In this document: piece by piece, positions 8,744 through 17,450 of the stretch
Numbering within the stretch: the stretch's first letter is position 1
Layout of the letters: each line of letters starts with the position of its first letter
Assembly: GCF_002813325.1 (NCBI RefSeq)
Contig: NZ_PHUG01000001.1
Coordinates: 1,364,001 to 1,428,000 of the forward strand
Reading direction: 5' to 3'
From: Janthinobacterium sp. 64
GTDB lineage: Bacteria; Pseudomonadota; Gammaproteobacteria; Burkholderiales; Burkholderiaceae_D
DNA: 64,000 nucleotides
Notes under the pieces: generated by a model
The model's database searches: none
The model's input: the letters and a program-made list of their open reading frames with translations, nothing else
Told to the model about the DNA's origin: nothing
Position numbers and translations under genes: made by a program

Positions 8744-11700
8744 TCAATATATTTCGCGCATGAAGAACACGGGCTCGCTCTTGAATGCGCCTATGGTTTC
8801 GCGCGCCTGTCCCGGCAGGTACGGTATCAGCGACTGTAGCGTGAGCGTCGCTTTTTTCTTCACGGGTGCGGCGGGTTTGGCCATCAGCACGCTGCCGCCG
8901 CCATGCAGCAGCAAGCCGCTGTCGAGCGGCAAGGTGCTCGCGGCTGGCAACTGCACATCCGTCAGGTTGAGATAATCCTTCAAGACAAACGTCTTGCGCA
9001 ACAGGGCCGTGCAATTGTCCAGCGTATTGGCGGCATACGCGCTGCCGTTCCAGTATTGCGCGACCAGGGGCACCAGCAGCGCACGCTGTTCCGAGCCATA
9101 CATATTGTTGATGCGCAGGCGGCCATGGCGCAGCCGGGTATCGCCGATGGCGACGCTGGCGGCGGGTGCGACCGCCAGGCCATTCACGCTGGAAATGAGC
9201 GCGCCGTCGCTGTCGCTGATGCCCACCACCAGCGAAAAATCGTCGTACGGGCCATCCTGGCCGCTGGCCAGACGGTCAAAGCTGTGCAGTACCGTGATGC
9301 CGGTCGCGCCGCTGGGAATGGCCTGCAGCAGGCCAGGCGCGGCGAGCGTGATGCTGCCCGCGCCGGCAGTGCCGGCCTGTACCGTGTAGATGGCGCCGTC
9401 GCCGCCGAACTTGATCAGTTCACCCGCCGACAGGCCGCCGCTACCGGCCACCACCACTTGCGTGCTGCCGGCGGCATACGCGCCACCATCGGTCGTATAG
9501 GAACGCCCGCTGCGCCCCTGGCTCCACACAAAGGCGGGCAAGGCTGGCGCCAGGCGGCCGATGGACAGTGCCGCGCCGGCATTGCCCGCGCCCACGCTGA
9601 CGCTGGCGAGTCCGGGATAGGCGCTGCCGTAGCGCGCCAGAATCTGGTTGCCCTTGCTCAAGGCCGTCGCGCCCAGCACGACGCCCAGTTCGCGCTGGCC
9701 CAGGTAGGTGAAGTCGCCGCAGGCCGCCGTCAGCGCACCCGTGAGCGCGTAGTGGTCAGGAAAAAAGCGGCCAAAGACGGGGGCCGGGGTCTGCGCCTGG
9801 TTGGCGATATTGCAGCCGAACTTGCCATTCACGGCCGTCGTGCTGCTGCTGCCGATCACGCAGTCGCCAGGCTGGTCGACGCTGGTGTAGGCATTGTCGA
9901 GCACCGCCTCGGGCAGCATGCGGAAGGTGCCGACATCGCCGTACGTCACGCCGCTGTTGCTGGCCAGGCCGCTGGCCAGCACCGCCTGCCCCAGCGGAAA
10001 CGGGCTGGCATTCGAGGCCGACGCGAGGCGGTCGGTGTAGTCGGTGACACTGAGGAAGCTGGTGATTTTCTGGCCGGCCATGGAATTATCGACCAGCGGC
10101 GTGCCGTTATAACCGGCCGCCGCGGCAGCGGCCAGGGTAAACTGGGCGCCCGCCGCCAGGCTGGGCGTACCGCTCAGGGCGCTATTGCTCATGTTCGAAC
10201 TGAGCGTGAACTGCTGCGGCCGGACGGCAAAGCTGTCGGTCGAGCAGCCCACGTTGGCCGTGCCGCACTCGGCCGCGGTGCAAGTGACGCGCACGCGCAC
10301 ATCGCGGTAGGCGCTGTACCTGGGCGCGACGGCACTGAAGGCGCTGGCAGCGATGCTCACATTCGCGCTCGAATAGCCGCCCGTGAATGCCACCAGGCCC
10401 AGCGGAATCACGGCCGTCTGGCTGGCCGGGCAGTTATTCGCCCCCAGCGCCACCCCGGTAGCGGTATTGGCCAGCAAATCCACCGTGGCCTTGCCATTGA
10501 AGTTCGTTTCCAGGCTGGCGTCCGTTTTCAGCTTGACCAGGTCGAGCTTGAAGGCCGTGTCGGCCAGCTTGGTATTCAGGCGCGCATAGGTCAGGCTGCT
10601 GGTGCTGGGCACGCAACGGGGCGAGGTCGCCTCGCAGGCGTTGAAGCGGGCCACGGCGCACGCCTTGATCACCAGCGACTGGTCTTCCTGCTCCGTGAAC
10701 TGCCCATCCGTCACATTCACGCTGACGGTGGCGGCCGTGCCGCTGCTCAGACCAAACACGGCCTGGTACTCGCCGTTGAACAGATAGGTCGCCACGCCGT
10801 CGTTCAGCGTGCCATTCGACAGCACGCCATAGCCCGCGATCAGGGCCCAGTCGCCGATGCCGTTCGAGGTCGTCAGCAGGATTTGCGTGGTGTTGTTCGG
10901 CATCACGATATTGTTGTGATTGACGTCATGCGCCGTGACCGTGACCGTGCTTTGCTGGCACGTCAGGCCCGACCCCGTATTCGTCACCGCGTAATGGCTC
11001 AGGCAGCCGGCCTGGCTGAGATTCTGGTCGCGCTGTACCAGCGCCAGGCCGCCCTCGTAATTATAGGCACGCAATTCGTCGATGGCGCCATCGGTGGAAT
11101 TGCCGCTGCCGCTCTGTCCCGTCACCGCGCTGCGGTTGTCGCCAATGAACAGGCTGCCGATGCGCGGCGAGACCACCGCCGCGGTGGTAAACGCCGACTC
11201 CTTTTGCAGCACGCCATCGACGTAGATGCGCAGGCGGTCGCTATTGGCTGCCGCCAGCGCATTGAAGCTCCAGCTCACGGCGATATGCTTCCAGGTGCCG
11301 GCGGGCACGCTATTGGCAGCCGTTTCCACCACGCGCACGTTGCCCAGGCTGTCCGTGACGACGAAGCGCAGGGCGCCCGTGCTGCGCCGCACGAGAAAAA
11401 ACCACTCGTTGTTGATCTGCGTGGCGTCGAGCAGTTGCGCATCGCGCGTGCCGCTGCCGGACCAGGCCGTATTGGCCTTGTACCAGAAGGTGATGGTGCC
11501 GGCGCCGCCCATGGTGGCGGGCACCGACAGCCCGCTGTCGACCGCGGCGATGGCGGCGGCGCTGGTATTGAGGGGGAAACTGGCGGCGCGGCAGACGCGG
11601 CCGGCAGCGATCGTCTGCGCGCCGCCCAGCACCGTGCCGTCGCGCCCGTTGCCACTGGTATCGGACACCTGCCCGGGTGTATTGTTCCAGCTGGGCTGCT

Positions 11701-12463
11701 CCATGCGGTACTCGACCACGGGGCGGGGAATGTAGAACTTGATCGCCGAATTGGTGACCGGAAAACCGGTTTGCGGCGTGTCGTAATCGTTGCTGTCGGC
11801 TTGCCAGCCGATCTGTCCCAGCTTGGCGGAAGGTCCCGCCACTGCCGTGCCGTACTGGTAGATGAATTCGCCGTTTTCCTGCAAGATCAATTGCAGGCTG
11901 TAAGAGCCAGTGGTAGTGGTGCCAGTGGTCCATTCCGGCACATTATTCCAGGTCACCACGAAGCTGCGGTACGGCGCCGTGCCGATGGTGGCGTAGCTGA
12001 CGTAACAAGTCAGGCGGCTGGCGCAGGCGGTACTGTAGGTGGGCAGTTCCAGTTTCGAGGTGGGATCGAGGTCGTTGCCATAGATGCGCATGGTGTAGTT
12101 CAAGCTGCTGTCCGGATACGGCAGCGTCTGCACCGGGCTGCCGTAGCCGCAGGTGACATTGTTATTGAACTGCACCCGGCCATTCGTCATCACGCGCAAG
12201 GTGGTGAAGGCCACGCCCGAATACATGAAACTGAACCCGATGGGCAAGGCATCGCTGAGCGTGTCGTCGAGGATGGGCGGCGAGGTACCGCAGCCGGTGG
12301 AACCGTTGAATCTGTAGGGCGTGGTGTTATAGCCAAGCTTGGCATGATTGCTGGCGTCGATCCAGCTGTAGGCAAAACTGGTGTTGGCGTAGGTTGCCGC
12401 CTGGACCGGCGCGCAAGCAAGCAGGGCCACAACGGCTATCCATACGGCGATGAGTGCCTGCAT
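8744..12463 (-). CDS. mshQ: MshQ-like giant pilus-associated protein with LamG domain
   Basis: 1239 residues. The start ATG at 12461-12463 has AAGGAAC just upstream and gives a signal peptide (MQALIAVWIAVVALLACAPV, cleavage near VQA-AT). An N-terminal beta domain of about 240 residues is followed by a concanavalin-like LamG fold at about residues 250-470 (VVEYRMEQPSWNNTPGQVSD; GTITFWYKANTAWSGSGTRD; LRIYVDGVLQKESAF). The C-terminal half is the DUF6701-type region common to MshQ proteins. Cysteines are numerous, as in secreted proteins. MshQ is thought to act at the pilus tip or surface. LamG domains usually bind glycans or proteins, so adhesion is a reasonable inference but is not shown by sequence alone. 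Confidence 0.75.
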   Translation of the reverse strand: MQALIAVWIAVVALLACAPVQAATYANTSFAYSWIDASNHAKLGYNTTPYRFNGSTGCGTSPPILDDTLSDALPIGFSFMYSGVAFTTLRVMTNGRVQFNNNVTCGYGSPVQTLPYPDSSLNYTMRIYGNDLDPTSKLELPTYSTACASRLTCYVSYATIGTAPYRSFVVTWNNVPEWTTGTTTTGSYSLQLILQENGEFIYQYGTAVAGPSAKLGQIGWQADSNDYDTPQTGFPVTNSAIKFYIPRPVVEYRMEQPSWNNTPGQVSDTSGNGRDGTVLGGAQTIAAGRVCRAASFPLNTSAAAIAAVDSGLSVPATMGGAGTITFWYKANTAWSGSGTRDAQLLDATQINNEWFFLVRRSTGALRFVVTDSLGNVRVVETAANSVPAGTWKHIAVSWSFNALAAANSDRLRIYVDGVLQKESAFTTAAVVSPRIGSLFIGDNRSAVTGQSGSGNSTDGAIDELRAYNYEGGLALVQRDQNLSQAGCLSHYAVTNTGSGLTCQQSTVTVTAHDVNHNNIVMPNNTTQILLTTSNGIGDWALIAGYGVLSNGTLNDGVATYLFNGEYQAVFGLSSGTAATVSVNVTDGQFTEQEDQSLVIKACAVARFNACEATSPRCVPSTSSLTYARLNTKLADTAFKLDLVKLKTDASLETNFNGKATVDLLANTATGVALGANNCPASQTAVIPLGLVAFTGGYSSANVSIAASAFSAVAPRYSAYRDVRVRVTCTAAECGTANVGCSTDSFAVRPQQFTLSSNMSNSALSGTPSLAAGAQFTLAAAAAAGYNGTPLVDNSMAGQKITSFLSVTDYTDRLASASNASPFPLGQAVLASGLASNSGVTYGDVGTFRMLPEAVLDNAYTSVDQPGDCVIGSSSTTAVNGKFGCNIANQAQTPAPVFGRFFPDHYALTGALTAACGDFTYLGQRELGVVLGATALSKGNQILARYGSAYPGLASVSVGAGNAGAALSIGRLAPALPAFVWSQGRSGRSYTTDGGAYAAGSTQVVVAGSGGLSAGELIKFGGDGAIYTVQAGTAGAGSITLAAPGLLQAIPSGATGITVLHSFDRLASGQDGPYDDFSLVVGISDSDGALISSVNGLAVAPAASVAIGDTRLRHGRLRINNMYGSEQRALLVPLVAQYWNGSAYAANTLDNCTALLRKTFVLKDYLNLTDVQLPAASTLPLDSGLLLHGGGSVLMAKPAAPVKKKATLTLQSLIPYLPGQARETIGAFKSEPVFFMREIY

Positions 12464-12486
12464 ATTGTTCCTTGAGAGTAGCGTAT

Positions 12487-12936
12487 TTAAAACTCGGCCT
12501 GCACGACGCGCTGCACATAATCGGGATGGTTGGTGGCATTGGCAGTGGCGCACACGCCACCCACAGGCTGGTTGCAGGCGGTCGCAATCACCTGGAAACG
12601 GGGCAATGCGCCGGCCGCCTGCGTGCAGCGCACGGTCACGCTAAAGCCGCTCAGTGCGCTATTCGCGGGCAAGGCAAAATCGCGGCTGGCTTCGCAACTG
12701 CCGTTGACGCGCTGCCGGTACACGCCCCACTCCATGCCGGCGCGGGCCGCCTGGTAGGCGCGCGCGCCCTGCACGTCCAGCGCCGACTCGGCATGCTGCA
12801 TGGTGGAAATGGAGAGCAGCGCCACGCCCAGCGCGGACAGCACCACCAGCAGGAAGATGGCGGTGACGATGCTGAAGCCGCGCGCCGGACGGCATGGCCG
12901 GCACCGCTGCGGCATGGAAGATAGGGATAGTCTCAT
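12487..12936 (-). CDS. mshP: MSHA minor pilin-like protein MshP
   Basis: 149 residues with a prepilin-like N-terminus: basic leader ending in ARG, then FSIVTAIFLLVVLSALGVAL. The residue at mature position 5 is Thr (F-S-I-V-T), not the usual Glu. This is typical of PilX/GspK-type initiating pilins that sit at the tip. The globular part has paired cysteines (CEASRDFALP, VRCTQAAG, ATACNQPVGGVC). It overlaps mshO by 4 bp and is followed by mshQ after 23 bp. Confidence 0.8.
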   Translation of the reverse strand: MRLSLSSMPQRCRPCRPARGFSIVTAIFLLVVLSALGVALLSISTMQHAESALDVQGARAYQAARAGMEWGVYRQRVNGSCEASRDFALPANSALSGFSVTVRCTQAAGALPRFQVIATACNQPVGGVCATANATNHPDYVQRVVQAEF

Positions 12937-13814
12937 GGCGAATTATTGACCTGTGCCTGTTGCACCAGCGTGATCTGGCCAGCGTTGCCGCCGGGTGCGC
13001 CCAGGGTCAGGCTGACACTGACCAGGCCGCGCTGCAGGTTGGGCAGCGTAGCGAAGGAAAAGTCGCAACGGGCCACCTGATTGGCCATCAGCGCCGCAGA
13101 CGGCGCGCCGGTCAGCGCCGCTGTGCTCACCGGTTGGGCGGGCTGGATGTCATAGCCGGCATAGCGCGTCAGCGTGCCCGTGCCATTCGCATTCGGCGCG
13201 CAATGATAGGTCACGACGGTACTGACCACCTGGAAACGATAGCTGAGGGAAGGCATGGAGGGTGTTTGCGCGACAAAGGGGTTCTTGACCAGCGTGACAT
13301 CGATGCCGCTGATGGAAGCGACCTGGGCGCGGTTGCACTGCCCGCTGCAATCATAGGCGTCCACAGGAGGCTGATCGCCCAGATTGTTGACGACGATAAA
13401 GTCGCCGGGAACGATGGTTTGCACGCCGGACGGCGCAGCGCCGACGATGGTAAATACATCCAGGTTGCCCGGCGTGAGGGGATCGAAGGCCAGCACATTG
13501 CCCGGTATCGTGTTCGGGTCGTCTTCCGACAGATAGCGCCCGCCCGTCTTGGTCAGCAGCAGCTCCAGATACTTCCCATCGGGCGTCACGCGCACGCTGT
13601 TGGGCAAGGCCAGGCGCACGTCGCGCGTGATGCGCCGCGATGCCAAATCGGCCGCGTCCGCCAGTTCGGCGCGGGCGCTGACATCGAGGTAACTTTGTAT
13701 GGGGGCACGGATGAACACCGTCACCATGCCGGCGACGATGGCCGTAATGACGATCACCACGATCAGTTCGATCAAGGTGAAACCACACTGCCGGGGGCGT
13801 AAAGAAATCATCAT
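12933..13814 (-). CDS. mshO: MSHA minor pilin MshO
   Basis: 293 residues. It has the class III-type signal PRQCG before FTLIELIVVIVITAIVAGMV, with Gly at -1, Phe at +1 and Glu at +5. The long globular domain is of the MshO/GspJ kind (ELADAADLASRRITRDVRLA) and carries a cysteine pair (YDCSGQCNRAQV). It probably joins MshD, MshC and MshP in a tip complex that primes pilus assembly. The start overlaps the mshD stop. Confidence 0.85.
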   Translation of the reverse strand: MMISLRPRQCGFTLIELIVVIVITAIVAGMVTVFIRAPIQSYLDVSARAELADAADLASRRITRDVRLALPNSVRVTPDGKYLELLLTKTGGRYLSEDDPNTIPGNVLAFDPLTPGNLDVFTIVGAAPSGVQTIVPGDFIVVNNLGDQPPVDAYDCSGQCNRAQVASISGIDVTLVKNPFVAQTPSMPSLSYRFQVVSTVVTYHCAPNANGTGTLTRYAGYDIQPAQPVSTAALTGAPSAALMANQVARCDFSFATLPNLQRGLVSVSLTLGAPGGNAGQITLVQQAQVNNSP

Positions 13815-14440
13815 GGCACGGCATTGCCTGCGTAGCGCGTGCGGTAGCCGGCCAGCACGAGCTGTTGATTCGCGCCATACGTCACGGTGACCGTGATGCG
13901 CAAGACATTCATGTTGACAGGCGGGGCGTCCGAAGGCAGCATGGCGCCGGCCGGCCCCAGTCCCGCGTCGGGGCTGATGGCCACGCTCACCTTATAGCCG
14001 TCAGGAAGCAATTTTCCGGCCACGTCCTCCTTGTAGCTCACGGCAGTGTTGAAGGCACGCACATAGTCGCTGACATTGTAATACGGCCGCCCCGTGGCGG
14101 GCACCGTCGCGCTGACATTTTGCGGCGTGTTGCAGCCGGTGGGATTGGTGGCACTGTCGAACGGTGCGGCATTCGTCGCCACATCGGCGGCCGGATCGGC
14201 GAGCGGGTCGCAAAACGTAAACCGTGCCCCTTCGATCTCATCGAGCATGGCTTCGGCGATGGCCAGCGCCTGCTTGCGCAATTGCGGATCGGCGCTGCTG
14301 GCCGTGGTGCGCGTAAAAATTTGCAGCAGGCCCACCACGGCGATGCTGACCACCACGATGAAAATGACAAGCTCGATCAGGGTCACGCCGCGCTGCCCCG
14401 GCCCGCGCGCCGCCATGGCGACGCCCTTAGTAGTGGACAT
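13811..14440 (-). CDS. mshD: MSHA minor pilin MshD
   Basis: 209 residues. The prepilin signal is GQRG before VTLIELVIFIVVVSIAVVGL, with Val instead of Phe at +1 and Glu at +5. MshD/PilV-like features follow (LRKQALAIAEAMLDEIEGAR). Two starts compete: 14440, which overlaps mshC by 14 bp and has GAAGGGGAAAC upstream, and 14416 (MAARGPG) with AAGGGCG upstream. The outer one was kept. It is part of the tip/priming complex with MshC, MshO and MshP. Confidence 0.8.
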   Translation of the reverse strand: MSTTKGVAMAARGPGQRGVTLIELVIFIVVVSIAVVGLLQIFTRTTASSADPQLRKQALAIAEAMLDEIEGARFTFCDPLADPAADVATNAAPFDSATNPTGCNTPQNVSATVPATGRPYYNVSDYVRAFNTAVSYKEDVAGKLLPDGYKVSVAISPDAGLGPAGAMLPSDAPPVNMNVLRITVTVTYGANQQLVLAGYRTRYAGNAVP

Positions 14441-15047
14441 AGCCCGTTTCCCCTTCGACGATGATGTTGCGCGTCATGCCGCCGTCCTTGATACCGATGC
14501 TGATGCGCGCGGGAAAAGTCGATACGGGTTCGGCGTCGGCCGCCTTGAACGGGCGGCCCAGGGCATTGAAATAAAAAGCGGCGATGTCCAACGGCGAGCT
14601 GTAGCTGATCTTGCCGGGTGCCGCTTCGCACAGCCATGCCGTGGTATTGGCGCAAGCGGTCAAGGTGGCTTTGCGGCCGCTGTTGCCGCCCGCAGGCGGC
14701 AAGACGCGGTTGGCCGCGTCGCAGGCAGTATTGAAACACAGGGCCATGCGGGTGCCGTCGAGCTGCACGAAGACGGGACGGTTTTGCGCGATCGCCAGTT
14801 TTTGCGCATAGCGCAGCATGCTCACGTTTTGATCGGCAAAGCTGCGCGCATCAAAACTGTCTTGCCGGAAGAAACGCGGCATGGCGACGGCTGCCAGCAG
14901 GCCTCCCACCACCAGCACGGCAATCAGCTCGACCAGGGTGAAGCCGCGCTGCCGCCGCCCACGGCTGGCAGGCCCGGCAAACATCAAACCTGCTGCAGAC
15001 AGCATCGTGGACACCTGTGGCAATGAGCGGCATGCCGGAAGAAACAT
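14427..15047 (-). CDS. mshC: MSHA minor pilin MshC
   Basis: 206 residues at most. The prepilin signal RRQRG precedes FTLVELIAVLVVGGLLAAVA, with Glu at +5. The leader is unusually long (35 residues) from the ATG at 15047; starts at 15005 or 14984 would give a more normal leader. The GspH-like globular domain contains LRYAQKLAIAQNRPVFVQLD and a cysteine pair (CFNTACDAANR). It follows the pilin gene after a terminator-like hairpin, so it is likely expressed at a lower level than the pilin. Confidence 0.8.
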   Translation of the reverse strand: MFLPACRSLPQVSTMLSAAGLMFAGPASRGRRQRGFTLVELIAVLVVGGLLAAVAMPRFFRQDSFDARSFADQNVSMLRYAQKLAIAQNRPVFVQLDGTRMALCFNTACDAANRVLPPAGGNSGRKATLTACANTTAWLCEAAPGKISYSSPLDIAAFYFNALGRPFKAADAEPVSTFPARISIGIKDGGMTRNIIVEGETGYVHY

Positions 15048-15060
15048 GCCCTGAAGAATG

Positions 15061-15083
15061 AAAAACGCCTGGCAAGCCAGGCG
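15061..15083 (-). terminator. terminator/attenuator after the pilin gene
   Basis: On the minus strand an 8 bp perfect stem CGCCTGGC/GCCAGGCG with a two-base TT centre (effectively a tetraloop) is followed directly by TTTTTC. It lies 46 bp past the pilin stop and just before mshC. Such partial terminators after a major pilin gene let the pilin mRNA accumulate above its downstream genes. Confidence 0.65.
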
Positions 15084-15128
15084 GATCGCCTGCGGCGCGC
15101 ATGGCCGCAGCAGGCGGAGCTTACGTCA

Positions 15129-15608
15129 TCAGCAATCTGTCTTGGCAGCGGCAGCGGTCGGCGCGGGACCCACCAACGCGGCCGCAGTGGCCGAGGCGAG
15201 CGTATAGGTAAACGCGCATTTGAGATGGTCGGCATCGGCGGCGATCGAGACGGGGCCCGTTCCCGAAAATTCGTAGTCATCCAAACCACCAGCCGCCACT
15301 ACGATGCCGGCAGCGTCAGGATAGCCATTCGTCATGGTGATGTCCTGGCCTTCCATCTTCACTTTGACGGGCGCGGTGGTGGGTGAGCCATCGACCAGCC
15401 ATTGTGCGTGAGCCAGGGAAGAAGCGGCCTGTACTGAGGCGCGGGCGCCGTTGACTTTCGCCAGGCGGGCGTCGGACGACAAACTGCTAAAACGGGGAAT
15501 CGCGGTGGCCGCGAGGATGCCCAGGATGACGATGACGACGACTAACTCGATCAGCGTAAAGCCCGCTTGGCTACCTTGTTGAAAACGACGAATTGACTGC
15601 AGTTTCAT
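15129..15608 (-). CDS. mshA: MSHA major pilin (MshA/MshB type)
   Basis: 159 residues from the ATG at 15606-15608, preceded by GGAGATC at good spacing; the longer frame would only add MEIS. The leader of 16 residues ends in QAG, and the mature protein starts FTLIELVVVIVILGILAATA, a textbook type IV pilin N-terminal helix with Glu5. The globular domain is MSHA-like (YPDAAGIVVAAGGLDDYEF) and ends with two cysteines (HLKCAFTY and AKTDC-end) likely to form the D-region disulfide. There is only one pilin gene where Vibrio has mshB and mshA. It is bracketed by two hairpins. Confidence 0.85.
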   Translation of the reverse strand: MKLQSIRRFQQGSQAGFTLIELVVVIVILGILAATAIPRFSSLSSDARLAKVNGARASVQAASSLAHAQWLVDGSPTTAPVKVKMEGQDITMTNGYPDAAGIVVAAGGLDDYEFSGTGPVSIAADADHLKCAFTYTLASATAAALVGPAPTAAAAKTDC

Positions 15609-15621
15609 GCTGATCTCCAAA

Positions 15622-15657
15622 AAATCAAAAAAACAATGCTGGCAAAATTTGCCGGCA
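15622..15657 (-). terminator. terminator-like hairpin between mshF and the pilin gene
   Basis: On the minus strand a 10 bp stem TGCCGGCAAA/TTTGCCAGCA with one G-T pair is followed by TTGTTTTTTTGATTTTTT. This is a strong Rho-independent terminator shape. It lies inside the 60 bp gap between mshF and mshA, directly ahead of the mshA ribosome site. It could end transcription of mshEGF or act as a 5' boundary or stabiliser of pilin mRNA. If it terminates fully, the pilin promoter must lie within mshF. Confidence 0.6.
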
Positions 15658-15668
15658 GAATAGAAAAG

Positions 15669-16220
15669 CTATTTCAGCCCGCCCGCCTCGCCCAACTGTA
15701 TCAGCGCCACCTGCGGCGCATCAACCGGCGTTGAGGGCTGGGTCCGGGTAGCGGACGCTTGCCGCAAGCTTACCTTGAATCGAAGCAACTCGGAATAGCT
15801 GGCACCGAAACTGTTGCTTCGATTTAATATATATATCAATTCTGCATTACTTCTATCAAAAAACCAATGACTTTGGGGAAGTTTTTCCATCTCCGGCGCG
15901 CTATAGGCGCCCAAATAATTGGCCGGCTTCTCAGCCAGCCAATCGATGGGGTTTTGCCCCGCCAGCGCCGGTAACTGGTTTTGCCGGTCGGACGCATACA
16001 GTTCCAGCACCTGCATGCGCAGCCCCGTGCGCAGCGCCAGCAGCGTTTGCTGCACGGCAACCCGCTCCGCTTCCTGCTGGACTACCTCCATTCGGCCCAG
16101 CAGCACGACCGCCAGCACGGCGATGACGGACGCCACGACGGCCAGCTCAAACAAGGTAAAGCCGCGCTGCCTTGCCTTGCCAGCCAAGATGTTGTTTTTT
16201 GACGCAATGCGCGGCCTCAT
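15669..16220 (-). CDS. mshF: MSHA prepilin-like protein MshF
   Basis: 183 residues from the ATG at 16218-16220, which overlaps the mshG stop as ATGA. It has a prepilin signal RQRG before FTLFELAVVASVIAVLAVVL (Glu at +5). The rest is an MshF-like domain (LRTGLRMQVLELYASDRQNQ; LGAYSAPEMEKLPQSHWFFD). An AT-rich patch at 15820-15840 within the gene is compositionally unlike its surroundings and could hide a promoter for the pilin gene downstream. MshF is required for MSHA assembly but its exact role is unclear. Confidence 0.75.
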   Translation of the reverse strand: MRPRIASKNNILAGKARQRGFTLFELAVVASVIAVLAVVLLGRMEVVQQEAERVAVQQTLLALRTGLRMQVLELYASDRQNQLPALAGQNPIDWLAEKPANYLGAYSAPEMEKLPQSHWFFDRSNAELIYILNRSNSFGASYSELLRFKVSLRQASATRTQPSTPVDAPQVALIQLGEAGGLK

Positions 16221-17449
16221 TTGTGCAGGGCCACCTTGCCCAGGTCCCACACGGGCAGGAAGATACCCAGCGCCAGCACCAGCACCATGGCGCCAAGAAA
16301 AGCGATCAGGATGGGTTCGATCTGCGCGGACAAGGTCTTCAATTCGTAATCGACTTCGCGCTCGTACATCTGGGCGATTTCATCCATCAAGTCATCGAGC
16401 GAACCGGACTCTTCACCGACGGCGATCATTTGCAGCACCACCGGCGTGAAGACGCCTGCCGCCACCGAGGTGCGCAAGATGCTGTCGCCGCGCTCGACGC
16501 CGTCGCGCATCTGCTCGACGCGGGCGCACAGATAGGCGTTATCCACCGTCTGCGACACCACCGTCAGCGCCTGCACGATGGGCACGCCGCTGGTACTGGA
16601 CAGGGCGAAGCTGCGCGCGAAACGCGCCATCGTGCCTTTCAGGATGATCTTGCCGGCGATAGGAAATTTCAACTTGTAGCGATCCCACGTATAGCGGCCA
16701 GACACGGTGCGCAGCCAGGCCTTGAATCCGGCGATCGCGGCGATCGTCAGTACCAGCAGCAAAGGCCAATACGCCACCATGAACGCCGACGTGCCGATCA
16801 GGATGCGCGTCATCAAGGGCAGTTCGGCATTGAAGCTGGCAAACACTTTCACGAACTGGGGAATCACGAACATATTGACGATGACCATGGCGATGATCAT
16901 CGCCGCGATCACGAAGGTGGGGTAGCGCGTGGCCGACTTCACGCGCGCGCGCATGTCGCGGTCGAACTCCAGGTGGTCGAACAATCGCAGGAAGACTTCA
17001 TCGAGGCGCCCCGTCATTTCGCCCACGCGCACCATCGACAGGTAAAACGGCGTGAACACCGTGGGGTGGCGCGCCATGGCGGCCGACAGTTCGCGGCCCG
17101 CGTCGAGCGATTCGCGCACATCCTTGATGATGCGCCCGAACGCGGGGCTGATGGCGGACTCCTGCAGGCCGGCCAGGCCGCGCATGATGGGCACGCCCGC
17201 CTTGAGCAGGGTGTACAACTGGCGGCTGAACAGCTGCACATCCATCGAACTGACTTTTTTCTCCGTCAGTTTTTGCCACCAGCCGATATCGGCGCCGGTA
17301 GTGGCGGCTTTTTTGGTCACCAGGATTTCCACCGGCGTCGCGCCGGTGGAAAACAACTGGTCGGCCACGGCGCCGCTGTCGGCGCCTTCCATCACGCCGG
17401 TCAGCAGCTCGCCGCTGGCATTGCGTGCCTTGTAGGAGAAAAATGGCAC
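16217..17449 (-). CDS. mshG: MSHA inner-membrane platform protein MshG (GspF family)
   Basis: 410 residues, starting with GTG at 17447-17449, one base after the mshE stop. It is a GspF/PilC family protein with two repeated helical domains (LYTLLKAGVPIMRGLAGLQE; FARSFALSSTSGVPIVQALT) and three membrane helices (FVIAAMIIAMVIVNMFVIPQ; FMVAYWPLLLVLTIAAIAGF; ILIAFLGAMVLVLALGIFLP). It forms the membrane platform turned by the MshE ATPase. The near-zero spacing to mshE suggests translational coupling. Confidence 0.9.
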   Translation of the reverse strand: MPFFSYKARNASGELLTGVMEGADSGAVADQLFSTGATPVEILVTKKAATTGADIGWWQKLTEKKVSSMDVQLFSRQLYTLLKAGVPIMRGLAGLQESAISPAFGRIIKDVRESLDAGRELSAAMARHPTVFTPFYLSMVRVGEMTGRLDEVFLRLFDHLEFDRDMRARVKSATRYPTFVIAAMIIAMVIVNMFVIPQFVKVFASFNAELPLMTRILIGTSAFMVAYWPLLLVLTIAAIAGFKAWLRTVSGRYTWDRYKLKFPIAGKIILKGTMARFARSFALSSTSGVPIVQALTVVSQTVDNAYLCARVEQMRDGVERGDSILRTSVAAGVFTPVVLQMIAVGEESGSLDDLMDEIAQMYEREVDYELKTLSAQIEPILIAFLGAMVLVLALGIFLPVWDLGKVALHK

Positions 17450-17450
17450 C

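Noticed and set aside
8903..12475. A 1190-residue open frame opposite mshQ
   Set aside because: Shadow frame in GC-rich DNA; no domain, and mshQ has signal peptide, LamG and correct operon position.
15800..15820. Sigma-54-like TGGCAC...TTGCT near the pilin
   Set aside because: Spacing is eight instead of five bases and it faces the wrong strand.
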